From contig JAHAZL010000086.1 of assembly GCA_018384055.1 (NCBI GenBank), forward strand, positions 1 to 19,723: DNA of 19,723 nucleotides, given 5' to 3'. Made by a program: the position numbers and the translations under genes. Source of the stretch: Treponema sp. (GTDB lineage: Bacteria; Spirochaetota; Spirochaetia; Treponematales; Treponemataceae). Positions 15,226-19,723 of the stretch are shown here, in pieces. The first letter of the stretch is position 1, and every line of letters starts with the position of its first letter. The notes beneath the pieces were generated by a model. It did no database searches and was not told where the DNA came from. It was given only the letters and a program-made list of their open reading frames with translations.

Positions 15226-17310
15226 TCAAATCTTGAACTGGTCAACCTGTTCGCCGATGTCGGAAATTGCATCTGCCATCTGCTGTGAGATACCAGAAAG
15301 TGCAGCACCAGTTTCGTTGATCTTTGTTGCACCTGTTGCCATTTCTTCCATTCCGCTCTTCATTGCAGTTGTAGCATCCTGGAGGTTTCTGATTTCTTCA
15401 AGGATAGCCTTGTTTCCTTCAGACATTTCTTCAGATGCATTCTTAACCTGAGCAGAGCTGTCATTCATGTGGCCGAGGGCTTCAGAAATCTGCTTAGATC
15501 CTTCCGCCTGTTCGTCCATTGCATTCTTGATTTCCTGAACAAGGTTGCTTGTGTCATTCATTCCGCTTGAAACAAGGGCGAATGCTTCTGCAGCATCCTT
15601 AGATACATTAACGATGTCTTCGATATTAACGGCAATCTTCTGGAGCTGATCACCGATTGTCTTTGTCTGTTCTGCAGATGTTTCAGAAAGCTTACGGATT
15701 TCATCGGCAACAACCGAGAATCCCTTACCAGCTTCACCAGCGTGAGCAGCTTCGATTGCAGCATTCATGGCAAGGAGGTTTGTCTGGTTTGCAATAGAAG
15801 AAATAACTGCGTTGGCTTCCTGAAGTGCCTGTGATTCACTTGCAATTGTAAGGATCTTGGCATTAACGTCTTCCTGCTTCTGAACACCTTCAGATGCCTT
15901 GCGCTCAAGGTCATTGAATGATGTTGCCATTCTTGAAACAGAGTTGTTAACGCTATTGATGTTTCCGATCATTTCTTCAACTGCTGATGCTGCCTGAGTT
16001 ACACTGGCACTTTGGCCTTCAATCATGCGGTTGAGGGATTCAATGTTAGAAGCAATTTCGTTAACGGCACCTGCTGTCTGGTGAACGCTGTCAGCCTGAG
16101 AAGTGATGCTGTTACCCATGCTTTCGATGTTTGCAATGATCTGAGTAATGGAAGCTGATGTATCTTCTGTACTTGCCTTAAGGTCGCTACCAGAACGGTC
16201 AAGGTCATTCTTTGAATTCTTCATTGTCGAAACGATACCCTGAAGCTTTTCAGAGAAGTTGTTGAAGCCTTCAACTACGCGGCCGATTTCATTATTATTC
16301 TTGCCTTTGAGTTCGATTCTCTTTGTAAGGTCAGCATTGCCGGATGCAATTTCATTGATTGCCTTTTCAACAATTACGAGTGGTTTAATAGCACTGTTGA
16401 TGAGGTATGCAATGATAAGAAGAAGAACAACTGCTGTAACAATACTGAATGAAACGATGAGTTTTGAAGCTGCATTTGATGTTGCAAAAACTTCCTGACT
16501 GTTCATTGCAAAAGTCATGTACCACTTTGTGTGTTCAACAGGTGAATAGACGAGCATCATTTCCTCAGGAAGTTTTTCATAGAATACAGTTGTCTTGCCG
16601 CCAAAAGAATCAATGAGGGAATCAATTCTTGCTGAATTAACTTTGTCATTGCGTGCAAGCTGAATGCTTTCCATGTTTCCAGATGTAGCAATTGGGTTAT
16701 GCTCAGATGAATAAAGTGTACCGATACCTGTCTTTCCAACATGAACACCGTCTACAATGTGGTTCAAGTGTTCGATAAGGATAACGGCACAGAAGAAACC
16801 GATTCTGTCTCCGTCTACATCAACCGGACGGCAAACATGTAGAACTGACTTTCCTGTTGTCTTTGATGCAACAGGATTGTCTACATAGAAGTCCTTCTTC
16901 TGAACCATGATTGCCTGATAGTAGTCGCGGTCCTTAACATTTGTATGTGACATGATGTCCGAATCGAAGTTACCGTTTTTATCTACGAATGCAACATAGT
17001 CAAAATCTGAAGGACGAATCTCTGCATTGTTCTGAAGCCATGCAACAATCTGAGCAGGGTCCTTTGTCCTGTTGACCTGATTCTTTGTATAAGCTGCAAG
17101 TTCAGAATTATATTCGTCGATTTTTGCCGTAATTTCTTTACTGAAAAGTTCAGCCATTACTGAATAAGAATCTTCAGCTGTCTTCTTCATTTCGTTTTTT
17201 GTATAACTTGAAATTACCAAAAGCTGAATTGCATTGAGGGCGATAAAAGCAACTGCAATAGTAAGAAGAAGTTTTACTACAAGCTTTCCTTTTTTTACTT
17301 TCTTTTCCAT
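15226..17310 (-). CDS. Methyl-accepting chemotaxis protein with dCache sensor
   Basis: A transmembrane chemoreceptor of 694 residues that signals to CheA/CheW. Layout: TM1 (about 11-34); a periplasmic double-Cache-like sensor (about 35-280; FDYVAFVDKNGNFDSD, DRDYYQAIM, STHGT-like KTGIGTLY); TM2 (about 284-304); HAMP (about 305-358, PLVIVEKAINEIASGNADLTKR); and a long coiled-coil signalling domain whose hairpin tip (about 499-540) is the conserved ISSIANQTNLLAMNAAIEAA and GKGFSVVADEIRKL. No C-terminal NWETF-type pentapeptide is present. Start ATG 17310 is fixed by AGGAGG (17320-17315) 4 nt upstream; the longer reading from 17364 is out of the message if the sigma-28-like promoter is real. The ligand is unknown; dCache receptors often bind amino acids or related small molecules. 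Confidence 0.96.
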   Translation of the reverse strand: MEKKVKKGKLVVKLLLTIAVAFIALNAIQLLVISSYTKNEMKKTAEDSYSVMAELFSKEITAKIDEYNSELAAYTKNQVNRTKDPAQIVAWLQNNAEIRPSDFDYVAFVDKNGNFDSDIMSHTNVKDRDYYQAIMVQKKDFYVDNPVASKTTGKSVLHVCRPVDVDGDRIGFFCAVILIEHLNHIVDGVHVGKTGIGTLYSSEHNPIATSGNMESIQLARNDKVNSARIDSLIDSFGGKTTVFYEKLPEEMMLVYSPVEHTKWYMTFAMNSQEVFATSNAASKLIVSFSIVTAVVLLLIIAYLINSAIKPLVIVEKAINEIASGNADLTKRIELKGKNNNEIGRVVEGFNNFSEKLQGIVSTMKNSKNDLDRSGSDLKASTEDTSASITQIIANIESMGNSITSQADSVHQTAGAVNEIASNIESLNRMIEGQSASVTQAASAVEEMIGNINSVNNSVSRMATSFNDLERKASEGVQKQEDVNAKILTIASESQALQEANAVISSIANQTNLLAMNAAIEAAHAGEAGKGFSVVADEIRKLSETSAEQTKTIGDQLQKIAVNIEDIVNVSKDAAEAFALVSSGMNDTSNLVQEIKNAMDEQAEGSKQISEALGHMNDSSAQVKNASEEMSEGNKAILEEIRNLQDATTAMKSGMEEMATGATKINETGAALSGISQQMADAISDIGEQVDQFKI

Positions 17311-17353
17311 GGATCCTCCTGGATTCTTAATTGCTAACAAGTCTCTTAATATA

Positions 17354-17380
17354 TTATCGACCATATTTCTAATTTTTCAA
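17354..17380 (-). promoter_or_regulatory. Sigma-28-like promoter of the chemoreceptor gene
   Basis: On the - strand TTGA (17380-17377), 15 bp, GTCGATAA (17361-17354). The -10 matches the sigma-28 consensus GCCGATAA at 7 of 8 bases. The -35 matches TAAA at only 2 of 4. The gene type fits this regulon. Confidence 0.5.
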
Positions 17381-17415
17381 GAATTTTAAGAAAATTCATT
17401 CTTCATTTTGATTTT

Positions 17416-17443
17416 TAGACAAAAATTTAGTATCTTCTATATA
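17416..17443 (+). promoter_or_regulatory. Probable promoter of the CobW-type gene
   Basis: TAGACA (17416-17421), 16 bp, TATATA (17438-17443). The leader carries AGGGGA (17455-17460), spaced 6 nt from the ATG. I saw no clear Zur-type inverted repeat. Confidence 0.45.
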
Positions 17444-17466
17444 TATTTACATTCAGGGGAATACAG

Positions 17467-18726
17467 ATGGCTAAAAAACAGACACCCATAACACTGCTCT
17501 GCGGATATCTTGGAGCAGGAAAAACTACACTTATGAATAAGATTCTTTCCAATCAGGAAGGATATAAAGTTGCAGTAATCGTAAACGACATCGGTGAAGT
17601 TAATGTTGATGCAAAGCTTATCGCTGACGGCGCCAAGATTACAGATACATCAAGCATCGTTCCAATGACAAACGGATGCCTTTGCTGCACCCTCAAAAGC
17701 GATATGGTAAAGAACATCGAAAACATCATCAAAAGCGGAAAATTCGATTACATCATGATTGAAGCTTCTGGTGTTTGCGAACCAATGCCAATCGCACAGG
17801 AACTTGAACTCATCAAAAACGGAAAGCTGGACAATGTTGTAGGTGTTGTTGATGCTGCACGCCTCGTAGACGAATTTGCAGGCGGAGACAAACTTCTTGC
17901 AAAGGAATCAATGGGTGAAGAAGACATTGAAAGCCTCCTTGTTCAGCAGATTGAATTCTGTTCGACACTTATCATCAACAAGAAGGATCTTGTAACGGAA
18001 GACCAGTTCAAGAAAGTTCGCAAGGTAATCGAAGTCCTCCACCCTGGAGTAAACATCATCGAAACAGACCACGGCAAGGTTGAAGTCTCAAAGATCATGG
18101 GAACAGGTTCCTTTGAATTTGATTCGGTCTATGCAAGCGCCGGATGGTGCAAGCACCTTGAAGAAGACGAGGTAGAGGATGATCATGACCACGACGAGCA
18201 TGAACATCATCACCACGACCATGATCACGAACACCACCATGATGACCATGATGACGACCACGAGCACAATCCTGCTCACGGAGAAGAAGGACATCACTGC
18301 GATGAACACTGTCACCATCACCACCACCACGAGCACAAGCACGAAGGTGAAAGCGAAGACGAATACGGAATCGGTACATTCATCTACTACCGCCGCAAAG
18401 CCTTTGACCGCCAGAAGCTGGACGAATATGCAAACAAGTGGCCACGCAACATCATCCGCTGCAAGGGCTTGATGTGGTTCAGCGATGAACCTGAAATGGC
18501 CTGGGTATTTGAGACTTCAGGACGCCAGATTTCCGCAGGCTACAGCGGACAGTGGGTTGCCGCATGTCCTGCAAAGGAACAGAAGGAAATCCTTGAAGCA
18601 AATCCAAAGATCAAGGAAGAATGGGACGAGACTGTGGGTGACAGAATGATCAAGCTCTGCGTCATCGGCCAGAACCTTGACAAGGCAAAGATCAGCGCAG
18701 AACTGGATGCCTGCCTTGCTGATTAG
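17467..18726 (+). CDS. CobW/COG0523 G3E-family GTPase, probable metal chaperone
   Basis: A cytoplasmic GTPase of 419 residues from the family that moves Zn2+, Co2+ or other metals to client enzymes. Seen: Walker A GYLGAGKTTL (13-22); IVNDIGEVNVDAKLI (38-52), the switch region; the family metal motif GCLCC (Cys71-x-Cys73-Cys74); IMIEASG (97-102), the Walker B area; NKKD (171-174), the guanine-specificity motif; a His/Asp-rich insert at about 238-293 with roughly 30 His; and the CobW C-terminal domain from about 300 (GTFIYYRRKAFD). The sequence is slightly longer than usual because of the insert, which probably buffers or loads metal. AGGGGA 6 nt before the ATG supports the start. No metal transporter or cobalamin gene is adjacent, so the client is unknown. 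Confidence 0.93.
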   Translation: MAKKQTPITLLCGYLGAGKTTLMNKILSNQEGYKVAVIVNDIGEVNVDAKLIADGAKITDTSSIVPMTNGCLCCTLKSDMVKNIENIIKSGKFDYIMIEASGVCEPMPIAQELELIKNGKLDNVVGVVDAARLVDEFAGGDKLLAKESMGEEDIESLLVQQIEFCSTLIINKKDLVTEDQFKKVRKVIEVLHPGVNIIETDHGKVEVSKIMGTGSFEFDSVYASAGWCKHLEEDEVEDDHDHDEHEHHHHDHDHEHHHDDHDDDHEHNPAHGEEGHHCDEHCHHHHHHEHKHEGESEDEYGIGTFIYYRRKAFDRQKLDEYANKWPRNIIRCKGLMWFSDEPEMAWVFETSGRQISAGYSGQWVAACPAKEQKEILEANPKIKEEWDETVGDRMIKLCVIGQNLDKAKISAELDACLAD

Positions 18727-18737
18727 AAAAAACACCA

Positions 18738-18764
18738 GGATCCCTGAGCATAGTCGAAGGGTCC
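18738..18764. repeat. REP-like palindromic repeat, short copy
   Basis: A 27-bp element GGATCCCTGA-GCA-TAGTCGAAGGG-TCC. Its ends pair (GGA / TCC, CCCT / AGGG) around a 12-nt loop. CCCTGAGC...GTCGAAGGG elements are known as dispersed repeats in many bacterial genomes. A second copy begins at 18860. Confidence 0.6.
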
Positions 18765-18783
18765 ATAATCCTAAGACACCTTT

Positions 18784-18807
18784 CAAGAATTGCCCTTGCA
18801 ATTCTTG
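18784..18807. repeat. Perfect inverted repeat (10-bp stem, CCTT loop)
   Basis: CAAGAATTGC (18784-18793) and GCAATTCTTG (18798-18807) pair perfectly around CCTT. No T-run follows, so it is not a normal terminator. It lies between the two REP-like copies. Confidence 0.7.
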
Positions 18808-18858
18808 GGGCGAAAATTACGTGACCCTCGGCATCTATGAAAACAATCGTTTTCGCCC
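18808..18858. repeat. Inverted repeat GGGCGAAAA / TTTTCGCCC
   Basis: GGGCGAAAA (18808-18816) pairs with TTTTCGCCC (18850-18858), a 9-bp stem around 33 nt. The right arm can alternatively fold with the nearby GAAAAC (18839-18844 region) into a small hairpin. Confidence 0.55.
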
Positions 18859-18859
18859 A

Positions 18860-18905
18860 GGATCCCTGAAATGGCAGCGCAGCTTCAAGCCGCGTAGTCG
18901 AAGGG
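18860..18905. repeat. REP-like repeat, long copy with expanded centre
   Basis: It shares GGATCCCTGA (18860-18869) and TAGTCGAAGGG (18895-18905) with the copy at 18738, but the 3-bp centre GCA is replaced by 25 bp (18870-18894). The flanking CCA before GGATCC is also shared (18735-18737 and 18857-18859), so a 13-bp direct repeat brackets the block. Confidence 0.55.
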
Positions 18906-18977
18906 CCGTCTTTTGACGATCATTTTTTTTACTTACATAATCTTGAATTCCTCCTCATTTGATATAGAATGGAAAGC

Positions 18978-19723
18978 ATGAAAAGCATCAGATCAATCAT
19001 AGTTACATGTATCGTGCTGCTTACCCTTGTTGTAAGCGCAGTATTTTTTTCATTATCCAATAGATTCGCACACTACACACTTGAGAAGTCCCTTGAGTCC
19101 ACTCTGGGAAATCTTGCAGACACTGTAGCCGCAGAAATCACCGAACAGAACGAAAAGCAGTTCAAGGCGTTGAGGGCAATCGCAGCCCTTCCTTACATCA
19201 AGGACAGCAGCAACGACTTCTTTGAAAGGCAGAAGAACCTTGACGAAGTTGCCCACGCAGATCCAACCTTCATCGGACTGAGCATCACCGACGCCGAAGG
19301 AAATTCCTTCAAGGAAGAAGTGAACAGAATGATCAACTTCTCCGAGCGTCCATATTTCAAGGCAGCCATCAAGGGTCAGGAATATATCTACGGCCCACTT
19401 TTCAACAAGATCACAAATGCCCTTGCCCTCTTCTATTCAGTGCCTGTAGTGAATGAAAAAGGTAAAATCGAAAACATCCTCTTCTCCGCTGTAAACGGTG
19501 ACATACTTTGCAACACCTGCAAAAGAATAAAGGTTGGTAAAGACGGCTACCCGATCATCGTTGACCGTGCGACAGGATGCACTATCGGTGACGTTGAGAT
19601 CAAGAATGTCGTAAACATGCAGAAAATGCAGGAAGCCGCTTCCGAAGATCCTGCCATGGCTGAATTCGCAGAGCACATCAATAAAGTCTATGCCGGTGAA
19701 AGCGGATTTGCAGTCTACAATTT
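18978..19723 (+). CDS. Partial transmembrane sensor with Cache domain, probable chemoreceptor (3' end outside window)
   Basis: The reading frame is open to the window end (about 248 residues). It begins MKSIRSIIVTCIVLLTLVVSAVFFSLSNRF, a basic start plus one TM helix, then a long helix (LEKSLESTLGNLADTVAAEITEQNEKQFKALRAIA) and a Cache-type sensor (FIGLSITDAEGNSF, ERPYFKAAIKGQEYIYGPLF, LALFYSVPVVNEKGKIENILFSAV, GYPIIVDRATG). This is the standard N-terminal layout of bacterial chemoreceptors, but the signalling domain lies outside the window, so a histidine kinase or cyclase with the same sensor is possible. Start choice is uncertain: ATG 18978, weakly preceded by GGAAAG, or ATG 18969. Candidate promoters are TTGACG-17-CATAAT (18913-18941) and TTGAAT-16-TAGAAT (18943-18970); the second would give a leaderless mRNA. 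Confidence 0.8.
   Translation, partial: MKSIRSIIVTCIVLLTLVVSAVFFSLSNRFAHYTLEKSLESTLGNLADTVAAEITEQNEKQFKALRAIAALPYIKDSSNDFFERQKNLDEVAHADPTFIGLSITDAEGNSFKEEVNRMINFSERPYFKAAIKGQEYIYGPLFNKITNALALFYSVPVVNEKGKIENILFSAVNGDILCNTCKRIKVGKDGYPIIVDRATGCTIGDVEIKNVVNMQKMQEAASEDPAMAEFAEHINKVYAGESGFAVYN

Noticed and set aside
17311..17364. N-terminal extension of the chemoreceptor (MVDNILRDLL...)
   Set aside because: AGGAGG lies just before ATG 17310, and the predicted promoter overlaps the extended coding region.
18088..18379. Antisense frames across the His-rich part of the CobW gene
   Set aside because: Val/Met- and Gly/Arg-rich translations are by-products of the repeated CAC/CAT/GAC codons on the other strand.
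18677..18916. Possible 79-residue + strand gene after the CobW gene
   Set aside because: It begins inside the CobW gene in another frame and then runs through the REP-like repeats; no ribosome site.
18907..18930. CGTC-TTTT-GACG hairpin before eight T as a terminator
   Set aside because: The stem is only 4 bp and the T-run is several bases away; too weak to call.

Overview
The window looks like part of a spirochaete chromosome, most probably a Treponema-type organism. This is inferred from several things together: moderately AT-rich DNA, lipoproteins with relaxed lipoboxes, a CHASE2 class III adenylate cyclase, two chemoreceptor-type genes, and promoters resembling the flagellar sigma-28 class. 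No marker gene fixes the species.

Left part (1-6110): a complete-looking, compact type II-C CRISPR-Cas locus. An array of 21 repeats of 36 bp and 20 spacers (mostly 30 nt) reads on the + strand and ends at a hairpin plus T-run terminator. Facing it on the - strand are cas2, cas1 and cas9 (transcribed cas9-cas1-cas2, overlapping ends, no csn2 or cas4). Divergent from cas9 lies a tracrRNA gene that I located by its anti-repeat (5981-6010), with its own promoter, two hairpins and a terminator. The most striking feature is that every repeat carries a sigma-70-like promoter (TTGACT, 16 bp, TAAAAT), so each spacer could be transcribed from the repeat in front of it, as known in Neisseria and Campylobacter II-C systems.

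Middle part (6111-12234): a monocistronic PLP-dependent aminotransferase with its own terminator; an orphan solute-binding-type lipoprotein; a 132-residue protein of unknown function behind an almost perfect sigma-28 promoter; and, convergent with it and sharing a CTAG stop palindrome, a tight three-gene operon on the - strand (unknown lipoprotein, YfcE-type phosphoesterase, NhaD/ArsB-type transporter).

Right part (12274-19723): a CHASE2-adenylate cyclase, whose promoter -10 overlaps the -10 of the divergent lipoprotein operon; a bidirectional terminator; a dCache-HAMP chemoreceptor on the - strand with a sigma-28-like promoter; a CobW/COG0523 metal-chaperone GTPase with a long His/Asp-rich insert; a 240-bp intergenic block of palindromic REP-like repeats; and the 5' part of a second sensor/chemoreceptor gene that runs off the window.

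A recurring pattern is that four genes have a -10 hexamer only 6-9 nt before the start codon and no Shine-Dalgarno sequence, which suggests leaderless mRNAs next to genes with ordinary ribosome binding sites.
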